A program made the translations under genes and the position numbers. Shown one piece after another: positions 12,757 to 23,498 of a stretch of 64,000 nt of DNA (positions are counted from its first letter, which is position 1; every line of letters begins with the position of its first letter). This DNA is from Adiantum capillus-veneris (Eukaryota; Streptophyta; Polypodiopsida; Polypodiales; Pteridaceae), in contig CM043963.1 in assembly GCA_014529385.2 (NCBI GenBank), positions 7,117,001 through 7,181,000 of the forward strand. The letters run 5' to 3'. The notes under the pieces are model-generated. The model was not told the DNA's origin. It searched no databases and saw nothing but the letters and a program-made list of their open reading frames with translations.

Positions 12757-13103
12757 GGTGAAGGCTGCACCTGATGTGAAAACTACTTGAAATGAGGAGA
12801 AACGAACCGGGACTAATGCGTGCTATATAGCACAACTCAAAGGACACTATAAGGGACCTATTATGTAGAAAACGGCACTGCAAAAATTTTGCACGAAAGG
12901 AGAAAATTGGCTGCCCAATATTGCCTGTAGTGGAAACAAAGGCCGAAATGAGTCCGAATGGAAAATCTGAGCAGTTCAAGGTCTACGAGCATTCTCGAAG
13001 TATTTTTCAACCTACTGATGCTCACCAAAGCTCACCCAAATTGAAAAAAGTTAGCAGGAATGTGCTGGCGATGCTGGCGACTAAGTACGGGAGGATGCAG
13101 CCT

Positions 13104-13115
13104 GCTCTGGTACCA
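13104..13115 (-). other. Primer-binding site of copy 1
   Basis: On the minus strand it reads TGGTACCAGAGC, one mismatch from the initiator-Met tRNA complement TGGTATCAGAGC. It lies 2 bp inside the 5' LTR. Confidence 0.8.
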
Positions 13116-13117
13116 AT

Positions 13118-13346
13118 TGTTGGAAATAGAGTTGTAGGAAAACACACACAGCTTAGAGAAGACGAAGAAGCTCAAGGCCCACAACAAAGAGTTGTATTAC
13201 TTAGTGTGCAATGGAAAGATAAGTTAGTCGTACAATGATGGGCATATATACAGTGCACGGGGGAAAAAACCTCCTACTGATGGAAAAATTGCAGCGATAG
13301 TCCTAAGTATGTTCACACACATCACTACCACATACGTATGATAACA
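13118..13346 (-). repeat. 5' LTR of family A copy 1
   Basis: On the minus strand it begins TGTTATCAT at 13346 and ends CCAACA at 13118. Length and sequence match the family A LTR. Confidence 0.85.
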
Positions 13347-15300
13347 TAGAACACAAGAGGAGAGGGCATCGATGATCTCATGCTACTCGGAAGAGAGCAT
13401 CACCTAAAATAGTTCGAGAAAGGAGGTAAAGACATAACCTTTCTCTCTTTCAATGGAACTTTGGCAATGTGGACAAAGTTGTAAGCTTTATCCCCAACAA
13501 TTTGATGTGACCTTAAGGGAAGAATTTTTTTTAGATTCATCCAAACTCTGACATGTTTCTATGCATCCCGGGGAGGTCACCTAATAGAAATGTAACCTAT
13601 CACGTGAGTTCATATTTAAAGTTCTTGAAACTTACAGAAATATATATACATAAGGGCATTATTTTTTCAAATTTGAAAAAAAGTTACAGATTTTAAAAGA
13701 AAAGGGTATATCATATTCCTTAAAAAATTCACAGATAAGGGGTTTTACAAACATGTCTTGAATACACGTGATATGGTAGTTTTACACATAGTGAACCCCC
13801 CGAGCTATGCATCTCCAAATAAATGTCAAAAGTGGGCAAGCCTACGCTCCAAGGAAGAAGCTTGGAAAATATGCCAAGTTGCTATCATGAAGCATTTCTT
13901 ATCTAATGGGACTTCGACCACGTGCTTATGGTGTGGCAAATCCTAAAGCTTGATGCTGGAGAGAACATGCAACGATATGTGGGTTTTGGAACCTACATCT
14001 CAAAACTATGGTATGCAAGCGCATCAACTTCTCAGAGCAAAAGTAGCAAGTCTGTGCTGGGCTCCTTGAAGATAAACTATATCAATACACAAGACCCTGT
14101 ACCATTTCGGAGGTTATCCACCAGACAATGGTAGCCTCCAACATCAAATTCCAATATATGGACAAGGGTTCAAAACCAAAGAATAAAAGAGATAGGAGAA
14201 ATGACAAAATTCAAATAAAATGTTCCTACCAAAACTAGGAAGCCTAAAGACAAATCTGGTAAGAATTGTTTATCTCCCAAAGATATAGAGTGTTATCATA
14301 AGGATAATAGATGTTTCAAATGCAATGAACAAGGTCATTCTTGCCGTGCATGCCCTCAAAAGCATGCAAAGAAGGAACTCCCTAAAACTACAATGGTACC
14401 TGTTTAGAAGATAGCGGTCTTCCACCTTGAAGTCCCTTATATTATGCATGGGGAAAAGTGAGAGAAAATGATACACTCATCCTCTTTGATTCTAGTTCCA
14501 CACACAATTTTATATATGTGGGATTAGCATTAAAGCTTGGGATACATGCTCATGATATGGGAAAGACATATGCTGAAAAAGGACACTTTGAAGGCCAGGA
14601 GACTCTAGTGAAACCTTTGATTGAAAAATTAAGGCTTCATGTTTGAGGGTATGTGGCCAAAGAGGATTTTATCATCTCTCCACTCAATAATGAGGATGTG
14701 TTTCTTAGAGCACCATGGTTTGATTGTATGGCTGCTTCCATCAAATTTCCAAAGATGTTGGTAGCATTTCAGCACATGGGTAGAGACATCACTCTATGAG
14801 TCAATGAGAAGTGGCACACCATTCCCATTGTATCTCATGACTCCTTTGACAAATCAATAAAGAATCATATTTCTTCTTACATGATATTTTTCAAGGATGT
14901 TCCTAAGAATAATGTCGTCTCTTCTAATGGTTCATTAAAAGTAGAGAGTGATTTCTATTAATTTCTAAATGAGCATGCTGATCTTTTTATTGATGACAAA
15001 ACCCAAGACAGTTACCTTCTAGAAGGGGGGATGATGTTCATAAGATTGAGCTCATAATGAGAATCTCTCCTCCTAACAAACCTCCTTATCAAGTCTCACT
15101 AGCTCAATAAGAGGAGATTATGTCAGAAGTCAATGAACGTATACAAAAAGGAATTTGCAAGACCTAGCTCTTTGCCATTTTGTTCTCCTGTCTTATTGGT
15201 GCACAAGAAGGATGGTACATAGAGAATGGAGTGTCTCCACCCATCGAGCTTAACTTTTTGAACGAGCTAAAATCCGAGCAAATGATGACATTGCAATGTC
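13347..15300 (+). pseudogene. Ty3/gypsy gag-protease-RT fragment
   Basis: Gag pieces (LSFNGTLAMWTKL near 13455; the frame at 13758-13946) lead to a CCHC knuckle CFKCNEQGHSCRAC at 14312-14353. A retropepsin segment ILFDSSSTHNFI at about 14479-14514 follows, in which the usual DSG is DSS. The frame then runs toward the start of reverse transcriptase (PPNKPPYQVSLAQ near 15070-15110) before homology is lost near 15230-15300. The order is that of Ty3/gypsy. Many stops are present. Together with 7906-8363 it probably formed one element before copia copy 1 inserted. Confidence 0.65.
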
Positions 15301-16231
15301 TGCCAATGAATTTTTAGATAGATAATTTTGAAGCAATGTTTATACTACAATGCACTCTATACTATTACCTTGGTTTTAAAAAAACACCTACAATTAAAGT
15401 ATTTGAAATTAACACAAGAACAAGCACACTAGAAACCTATGCTTTTCCTAATGATGACTGAGGAGAAACGGGTTCATAAAATGTGAAGTCCCCCAACAAC
15501 TCAAATTCGTCCACAATGGAGCTGGAGCATTCCAATGAAACTTGAGTCTACATTCGCACAAGCCAACATAGTGTCAACAAACTGTTGCTATACTGTAAAC
15601 AATGTCAATTTTAGCCAAAATGTTGAGTTGTGGCCATTAAACAATCACAAACTCCAAAATATCGATATTCATAGCGGCACATCACATAATTTCACGAACA
15701 CTTCTACCACAAAGAACTTGACAATATGAAGTTTTGTCAATAAACATCGATGGACAAAATAATTTGTTGTCAATACATTGAATCCGTAAAATTTATCATC
15801 TAGCTTCCCAAAATCATGCATTGTGAATTCTAGAAAGCCAAGGAAACAAACTTCTACATTCATATTTTCTAATCTTTACATATTCAAACGCTAGTGTAAA
15901 TTGCTAACACCATGTCAAAAGATTTCCAATGCATCGATCGCCAAAAGCACAATAATCACCAAAATGTCCATAAATAAAGTAATGAATCATGCAGCTGCAT
16001 GCGATCATCTACCACTAAGAGCTTGGAACAACTCAAAATTTGTTACGGCAGCTTGGGTGGATAAACTCATGTGTTATTGAGTCCAAATCAAGAACTTGCA
16101 AATACACAAAATATAAGTGCTTGCAGGGAACAAATGCCAAATGCTTGCTTACTCTTTTCTGAAACCATTCATAGGTGCATCAAGGGAATTCTACCATTCA
16201 CAAGTGCATCAAGGGAATTCTACCATCGAGA
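15301..16231. other. Unrecognised sequence
   Basis: Only short frames without motifs occur. A minus-strand frame at 15669-15863 is Phe/Val-rich but matches nothing I recognise. A short direct repeat ('caagggaattctacca') occurs near 16178 and 16209. Confidence 0.3.
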
Positions 16232-18600
16232 CTAATTCACACCGAGTGCTAGAGATCCCTTTGTACTGACATAAAATGTGTGAGCCTCATTGCATATCAC
16301 AATAGCTTCTCGAACCACCTCACCACTCAAGGCTCTACCTTTTTCTATGTTCTCTTCATACTCCTTGGTTAATCGTGTTCTCCACTTGACAGTTTTGCCA
16401 TCTCTAAATTTTGGACGAAAATAGCTAGGTGTATTTGAAATACTTGAACCAGCTACATTTCCTTGCAATGAAACCTCTTCAAGAACGAATCCATTCTTCT
16501 GAAGCATCTCAAATTTGAGCCTTTGAAAATCTGTACCTTGAGCTACTGGTCACACACCAGGAGCAGGTCCAAGAACACCAATAACCTGGTCATTACAAAC
16601 CTCCCAAGACTGTGTTGGGGTTAAATTGCAAAACCAAAGAAACCCAAACAACACCTCCTGGGTATTTTTGTGGCCCCAAAAGGATGGTGCAGGAATCCCA
16701 TCATTTTTATTTCTAGCACCCTCATTTATTAGGGCACCACAACGTTCACTTGGTAGCTGATCAGAGCAATAAAGTTTTCTACCCGGTTCTATTCAATAGC
16801 CCACATTGTCTTATGCATTGTTCTTTCAACACACTTTCTATTGCTCTCAGGTGCTGCATTTGCCTAGGATCAATGTTCGTAGGACATTTTCTTTGAACAC
16901 TTTTTTCTTCTACACTGCAACATTTCATTTTAGGGGAGGTTCATCCATAGATAAGGCTGCAAGGTTTGAAAGCCGACTACTTGATGCTTGTCCTATTGGT
17001 TGATTGGAAAATCTTTCTGCCATGTCTTGCATGCTTGGCCCGCTTCCTGTATGCATACCTTTTAAGTATGCAATGTACCTCACACTTTGCAATATGGCCA
17101 AAGACAGGTCTACCCCAGTAGCCTCATAAAGGGAAATTTGAGTCTTGTTACCCACACTAGCTCGCATACTAGCATGTTGGGTCAGCCATAAATCCTCAAA
17201 ATTTTGGCTTCAGATCCCCATTCTCCTCAACTTCTACTGAGTCAAGCAACTTCCATAACTCAATTTGAGAGAATTTATTCTCCACCTTGAACTCACAAGT
17301 GGCGATTGTCAAAAAGGAACACATGAATGAGTCATACACATGTGTAGACATGGTCAGCCAACCTTGAACCCTGTGAACATGATCAAAATGGACCCACATG
17401 TCCTACAAATTTCCCCCTGGTCTCATTTGATTGGCCAAATAAAGTCCAGACCCGAGAACTTTTGTTGACATTTTATAAACGTGCGGTTGAAACTTTTCAC
17501 TCATGGATACCTGCAATGATTCTTCAAATCAAGGATAGCCTCAATCCCTTTTGAAGTTATATTCTTATCCTTCTTGATGCTCTCTAAGAATTTTCTTGTC
17601 CTTTTTTTGTCAGAAAAGGGAGTAACAAAATCTAAAATTTTTGTGAACTTTTCCTCTTCAATCTTTGTAGTTTCTTGATGATTAGTATTACTCATCAACA
17701 TCTCCATTATCACATCTTGTGCAACTGCTATCTCTAATTGATTTGGAGTGGTAAAGAGATTCATTTCTGCCTGAGCAATGATTTTCTCATCAATCTGTTG
17801 CACCACACTCTCTATTGACACCCTCCTCATAGGGATGTTTATGATTCCCCAAGTGGATTGCACATCTAGTTGTGTGCATACACTCTTGTGGAATACAATA
17901 GTAAAATCATTGCAAAACATTCCCTTACAATTTCAGGCATCTGAGAGTAGTGCTTGCAAACTATATTTCCACTCTGCATTTTCAAGACCAGGAGGACAAT
18001 GCTTCTTCAACTTGCCTTTCCACTGGGTCTTGTTCTGTATATGTAATCTACCATAATAAGGGCAATCAATGTTCGAACACCTCAAGTAGCCTGGCATCAA
18101 CTTAATCGCACAACTCCATCAAAACAATGTGAATTGCATGTGACATATTCCATCCAAGTATGTCCGTCACTTTTTTGATCCATTCCATGCATAGAGGGTT
18201 TTTTACCACATTCAGGAAGCTCAAAAGCAATGTATCCATCATAAGCTTGTGGTAACTCTGTCACTTGCTTAACTTCAAGGCAACTACTAAGAGCTGCATG
18301 AAGACTTATATGCAGAGGAACTTGCCTTATCAAGTCCAAAACACTAGCTACATTTGACATGCCAGTACAAATCCAATTTTTATGTAAGCTGTATAGAACT
18401 GATGACTTAGTGTCCCATAATAAACCCTACCTCTCCACATGATAGCTCAATTGACTCAAGTTTAATATGTTCATGGCTTGAAGAAAGAGGTTTTAGAGAT
18501 AGAGGGAGCCCCACAAGATCAAAGTGCTCTTTAATTTCTTGTTGCTTCACTCCGAATGTTTGCAACTTGCTGCAAGATTGAGTTTGCAACTTCTAGTTGG
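16232..18600 (-). pseudogene. Decayed transposase-like gene (probable MULE-like DDE), unconfirmed
   Basis: Read on the minus strand, pieces join into one long protein. A segment ending TWMEYVTCNSHCFDGVVRLS (18360-18097) precedes a Cys-rich segment CSNIDCPYYGRLHIQNKTQW near 18050-18090. A helical segment follows (17920-17501). Then come VHRVQGWLTMSTHVYDSFMC near 17380-17310, KFSQIELWKLLD, and GFMAD at 17181-17195. The spacing from the Tyr-Asp segment to a Gly-Phe-Met-Ala-Asp motif resembles the DDE catalytic core of plant MULE-type transposases. Further frames at 17167-16925 and about 16760-16232 (PSERCGALINEGARNKNDG, then KWRTRLTKEYEENIEKGRAL) are unrecognised and may be its C-terminus. At least five stops break the frame. 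The class assignment is inference. Confidence 0.4.
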
Positions 18601-18739
18601 TCCATATATTGTAATCTGTCTAGCCATTGACAGTGTGCAAGAGGAGGAGAAATGGAGCACTACATGAAGAGACCGAGAGAGTGTGCTGGATGGCCAGAAA
18701 GCAAGCCAAGGCAACCAGGTCCTAACAAAACCACACAAT

Positions 18740-19362
18740 TTAGCTAGTAGTTCAAATAAATTACTAAAATATAAATATGTTTATATTATAATAGATTACT
18801 AAATGAATTTTATTCAAAAGTGAATCATGATGCATAATTGCACCATTGCCATTGATTATCATAGCAACAAAGCACAAGATCTAACCATTTAATGTCAGAT
18901 TGATTGGGTAGCTCAACATATTTACAATGTTGGGGCATCGACAACAAAAGTATTGCTCGACCTCTCGCACTCAGCTGTTGCAACTCACAACATTCAATCC
19001 ATATGAAATCATCTACGTAGTGTAACAAATTGATTCTCCTTTTACTTAATGTTAAAAGCGAGTTTCAGAGCACACAATCCCTTAGTGCTCGGCAACACCT
19101 TGCATTCATAACCCTGGAGCTAATGGACACAATGGGACGTGGCTCTAAAACAAACTAAAGCTCTCTTATTAAAAGCACAGCTTCTCTGCAGAGCTGTTTG
19201 GCAGTTTTTGAGCCACTCGTCTGGCAATTTTGTCGATCGCTCGACAACGTTTCTGCTTCGACTGAGTTCTTTTGGTAGTTTCTGTGCAGCATGAGCTCCT
19301 GTGACTATGTCTCTCTCGCTCTCTAGTCCATAGTAAATCCATCGAGTCCCTCACCGCCATCG

Positions 19363-19393
<31 letters not shown>

Positions 19394-19490
19394 ATTCATC
19401 GTTGGGTTTGTCCCTTACCGCTATGGGCTTAGACCTCTATCGAGTTTTGTGTTTCTCCCTAATGAGTATCTCCAGTCCACAATCACCTCC

Positions 19491-19539
<49 letters not shown>

Positions 19540-19989
19540 TCTTTCCTGCATACTAGAAGCTGAGCGGGCTCGGGCTTGGACATGACACAAAGTATTACTC
19601 AAGCTTGCGATTTCTACATTGAAAGACGTTAATGGCCTTTACATTGCTACCTGAAACCCTCTTGTTGCACTGCCGTGATGGGGCCTTGCAAAAAAAAAAA
19701 GTATACCTCTCACGAGAGGGCACGGCGGCATGCCCTCTTCTAAGAGGACAAACCTTTGCATATAATCTATATTTCAATGTTTCAAAGGTCTACTAAGTTA
19801 AGCTTGAATACTTGCAAAAATTAAACACGCTGGATTGATACTAGTCATAAATACAACAACAAAAGATTAGGCTCCCTGCAAAACAGGTAATTTTCATAAT
19901 ATTCAACGATTGACACTTCCAATTGTCAATATCCCGACAACAAACAGGTGGAGGGTTTAAGGCTTCCTATAGGTAATTAATTGTGGACA
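18740..19989. other. Gene-free stretch with microsatellites
   Basis: A (TC)n tract lies at 19376-19393 and a longer (CT)n at 19498-19537. A short GC-rich imperfect inverted repeat occurs near 19706-19745. No motif-bearing reading frame was found. Confidence 0.5.
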
Positions 19990-20180
19990 ATTTAAGCCAA
20001 GAAACTTAAACATCAATAAATAGATTTTTTAAACCATTTTACAACAAACTCTTTATGAAATAGAGCACGTCGACGTGCCCTATTTTAGTAAGAAAAATTC
20101 ATAAGCTTTCTTTTTGAGAGCATTCATTGGTTTAATATGATCTAACTAGAAGTTTTATATATTCTTTAGTTTTGCTCTTT
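19990..20180 (+). repeat. Solitary 'B' unit of the 32-kb palindrome satellite
   Basis: From 'aagccaagaaacttaaacat' to 'aagttttatatattctttag' this stretch aligns with the B units of the array at 32.2-33.5 kb, about 12 kb away and in the same orientation. It carries the family palindrome at 20058-20085, whose half-site is AAATAGAGCACGTC (consensus AAATAGGGCACGTC). No A unit adjoins it. Confidence 0.8.
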
Positions 20181-20592
20181 AAATTGATAATTTTTGCAAT
20201 TAGAAAGAAATGTACAAAGCATGTTTAAAGAGTCTTGATTTTGAAAAGCAATGAGAACTTGCCCAATTATAGCAAAAAATGGTATTTTTGGAATCTTAAG
20301 CACGACAATACTATAGCTACAAATTTTCAGAACTGAATTCGGGTAAAAACTGGCCTCGCTATTTCCTCTGGAAGTTTTGCTGCTACTTTAATTTTAAAAT
20401 ATAATTGAAATTTTTTAGTAATCATTGCATCATAAGACTTTTATCATAACCTACTAGATATTTTCCAGATATTTATCATTAAAACAAAAAATGGGCTTGA
20501 AAATTAGCAAATTTGAAAAGCAAAGTGGGCACGTGCTAGAAAGGGGCCATCATGGAGTTGCCAGGGATCAAATTAGTAGCATGGGGCACCAT
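20181..20592. other. Unrecognised AT-rich sequence before composite copia insertion
   Basis: No reading frame or repeat was recognised. The last 40 bp (a 'gggatcaaattag' stretch) is continuous across the insertion with the sequence that resumes at 28163. Confidence 0.3.
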
Positions 20593-20597
20593 CTAGA
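20593..20597. other. Target site duplication (left), CTAGA
   Basis: CTAGA directly precedes the 5' LTR of copy 2 and is repeated at 28163-28167 directly after the last LTR base. The match defines the outer limits of one original insertion. Confidence 0.9.
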
Positions 20598-20822
20598 TGT
20601 TACCATATACATGTGGTAGTGATGTGTGTGCACACTAGGACCGCGGGGGCATTTTTTCCCTCTTTAGGAGGTTTTTCCCCCCGTGCATTGTATATACGTC
20701 CATCACTCTAGGGTTATCTATTTTTCCATTGCACACTAAGTAATACACTCTCTATTGTGTGCCTTGAGCTTCCTTCGTCTTCTCCAAGCTGTGTGCGTTT
20801 CTCTGCAACCCTACTTCCAACA
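20598..20822 (+). repeat. 5' LTR of family A copy 2
   Basis: It begins TGTTACCAT and ends CCAACA, 225 bp. A primer-binding site follows 2 bp later. Confidence 0.92.
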
Positions 20823-20824
20823 AT

Positions 20825-20836
20825 TGGTATCAGAGC
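20825..20836 (+). other. Primer-binding site of copy 2
   Basis: An exact TGGTATCAGAGC, complementary to the 3' end of initiator-Met tRNA, the usual primer of plant copia elements. Confidence 0.92.
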
Positions 20837-21184
20837 AGGTTGCGTCCTCCCGGGCTTAGTCGCCAGCTGCTCCAGCACACGCCTGCTCACTTTCTCCGAT
20901 TTCAGTGAGCTTTGGCAAGCGTTTTCAGGTCGACAAATAATTCGGGTAAGCTCGTAGAGCTTGGTCTGCTCAGATTTTTGATTTGGGCTCATTTCGGCCT
21001 CCGTTTCCACTACAAGCAGTATTGCACAAGCTATTTCGTCATTTTGTGCAGAATTTCTGTCAGTGCCGTTTTTTGCATAACAGGTGCCTTACAGTCTTCT
21101 ACGGTTTGTGCTATATAGCACGTGTTGTTCCCGTTCCGTTCCTCCTGTTTTCGAGCAGTTTTCACATCAGGTGCAACATTTACC

Positions 21185-22122
21185 ATGGCTGACAACAACA
21201 ACAAAGATGTGTTCAAGATGTTTGCTGCTGACGAAAGGTTGGATAGGGACAACTACCCCATGTGGGCTTATATGATGCAACATGTTCTTGTGTCAAAGGG
21301 CATCTGGAACATTGTGTAGGGCATTGATGTATGTCCTGGTTCTGAGGATGTACGCGATGTTGAGGATGTTGCAGCTCTTGCTGCAAGGATTGCTGCTGTT
21401 AGAGTTGTTTTGCCTACGACAGAACAAGCTCACTGGGATGTAAAGGATGCGCACGCTCATGCATTGATTGCATTGTCTGTGAAGCGCACCATTGTTCCTC
21501 ACATCCGTTTAGCAAAATCTGCAAAACATGCTTGGGATATTCTAGCAGGTCTTTATGTAAGCCGCAATGAGGCTAAAATTGCTTTGCTGCGTAAAGAGCT
21601 GGAGTCAAAGATTATGCATGAGGAAGATGATATGGACACTTTCCTTGCAGGTGAAGTCATTTCAGACAGTTCCCTTGTGCAGACTTTCCAGATTCCTACC
21701 AAACTTTTGCTAGTACTTGGAGACTTATGACCCAAGGATATTCAAAAGTTGTCAAGTTTGATGCATTATGCACATTGCTGTTGCAAGAGTTACTTTCCAA
21801 AAAAAACAGGACTAGGCAGCGTGCAGTTGAACAGGCTTTTATTGCTTCTCAAAGAAAGGGTGGTAACAGTAATGCAGCCACTTCTTATGGTTCTGTTGCG
21901 AGTGGCAAAACTTCTGTTCCTAATGCTTCTGCTGGCAGCACTTCGTCTGGCAATTCTGGTGATAAGGGCAAAAACAAGATGCGTTGCCATTATTGTAAAG
22001 CTAATGATCACTTGATCAAGTCGTGTCCTAAGTTGAAGGCCAAAGAGGCTAAGAAGAAAGTGGGTGGTTCCACTGCAAATGCTGGTTCCACTACAAATGC
22101 AACCATTGTTGAGTCTCTGTGA
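21185..22122 (+). pseudogene. Copy 2 gag (capsid and CCHC knuckle), broken
   Basis: Copia gag packages element RNA into virus-like particles. ATG at 21185 opens MADNNNKDVFKMFAADERLD. A stop interrupts at 21317-21319 (NIV*GID). The frame resumes through KSAKHAWDILAGLY to about 21650, where a frameshift and small deletion occur. The last frame (21727-22122) ends in a Ser/Gly-rich linker and the zinc knuckle CHYCKANDHLIKSC near 21985-22026. The start is chosen because the same MADNN start occurs in copies 3, 4 and 5. Confidence 0.88.
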
Positions 22123-22134
22123 AAGGAGACTGTA

Positions 22135-23197
22135 ATGCTGATGTTGATGCAGAATAGGCTTTTAGCGCAGAGTGCACTTAGAATCCTGTTGTCCATGATG
22201 CATGCTTGTCAGTTGCTGCACATTCACATGTGTGGTATTTTGACAGTGGTGCTACAAAGCACATTACCTCACATCGTGAATTGTTTACCTCTCTCGAGTC
22301 TGTCCCTCATGGGAATTCAGTCACTTGTGCCAACAATGCCTCTTATCCAATTCAGGGAGTTGGAAAGATTGTGCTTACTGCTACTAATGGCAGTTCTTTC
22401 ACACTTGTTGATGCACTTTATGTACCCGGGATCAAGAAGAATCTCTTGTCTGTATCCGCACTTGCCAGACTTGGACTTGTAGTCAAATTTGTGGATGACA
22501 GATGTACAGTTCATGATCTCAATTTTGGTGATGAAATTATTGCATCTGGCCTTTTGTGCCGTGGGTTGTATAAGCTCACTTTACATGACAATTGTGGACA
22601 AAATTTTGCAAATGCTGTTGCAGATTCAAGGGCTATTTTAGATGCAAAACTTTGGCATGCACGTTTTGATCATCTGAATTTTGCCAGTTTGCTGCGTTTG
22701 CAGAAATTTGATATGGTTGCTTCTTTGCCACCTCTTGAAGCACCTGTCAAACATGTTTGGGAAGGCTGTATTTTGGGTAAGATGCAGCGTTCTAAGTTTC
22801 CAAAGGATGGTTCAGTTCGGGCCACATGCAGGTTGTAGCTTGTGCATAGTGATGTTTGTGGGCCCATGCAAACTCCGTCCTTGGGCAAATACCTATACTT
22901 CGTGACTTTCATTGATGATTACTCCAGGCATGCATGGGTATTTCCGCTTAAAGCGAAGTCTGAAGTTTTTATGTGCTTCAAACAATTTCTGGCTATGAAT
23001 GTAAATGTCTCGAAATGTACTATGGGCACCCTCCATTCCGATCAAGGGGGGGAGTATATGTCTCATGAATTTAATGCATTTCTGGCTAGTCGTGGGATAA
23101 AACACCAATGTACTGTGCCTTATACACCTCACCAAAATGGTGTTGCTGAGAGGAAAAACAGGTCACTTATGGAAATGGCACGATGTATGGTCAAAAG
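22135..23197 (+). pseudogene. Copy 2 protease and integrase, cut at 23197
   Basis: The frame 22206-22838 holds the retropepsin motif VWYFDSGATKHITSH, the region LYVPGIKKNLLSVS, and the integrase zinc-binding HHCC region (LWHARFDHLN, CILGKMQRSKF). After a stop at 22839, a frame to 23197 holds the integrase catalytic core with HSDVCGPMQTP, TFIDDYSRHAW and QNGVAERKNRS. The second catalytic segment reads HSDQGGEY. The protein stops inside the motif MARCMVK because the LTR of copy 3 begins at 23198. Confidence 0.88.
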
Positions 23198-23423
23198 TGT
23201 TGGAATTAGGGTTGCAGAGAAACACACACAGCTTGGAGAAGACGAAGGAAGCTCAAGGCACACAGTAGAGAGTGTGTTACTTAGTGTGCAATGGAATGAT
23301 AAATAGCCCTAGAGTGATGGGCGTATATACAATGCACGAGGAAAGAAACCTCCTAAAGAGGGAAAAAATGCCCCGCGGTCCTAGTGTGTTCACACACATC
23401 ACTACCACATGTATATGGTAACA
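23198..23423 (-). repeat. 3' LTR of family A copy 3
   Basis: Read on the minus strand it starts TGTTACCAT at 23423 and ends CCAACA at 23198. A purine-rich tract (CTCCAGGAGGGATT) precedes it on the minus strand. Confidence 0.92.
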
Positions 23424-23498
23424 AATCCCTCCTGGAGTGATGTGGTGAACGAGAGCTGGCACATGAGTAAAGGGAAGTGCCATGCCATGAGGACAGGA

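Larger units (their letters stand above)
8364..13346 (-). mobile_element. Ty1/copia family A, copy 1 (old, two LTRs, inserted in a Ty3 relic)
   Basis: A full-length but decayed copia element of about 4.98 kb on the minus strand. LTRs of about 230 bp lie at 8364-8593 (3') and 13118-13346 (5'), with TG...CA type ends. A primer-binding site with one mismatch to TGGTATCAGAGC lies at 13104-13115. Domains in minus-strand order are gag, protease, integrase, reverse transcriptase and RNase H, the Ty1/copia order. No matching 5-bp target duplication is seen (AAGCA versus TAGAA), and the coding region has many stops. This is the most decayed full-length family A copy here. Confidence 0.9.

Noticed and set aside
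8358-13351. A target duplication for copia copy 1
   Set aside because: The 5 bp on each side (AAGCA and TAGAA) do not match; either the ends have decayed or a rearrangement occurred.
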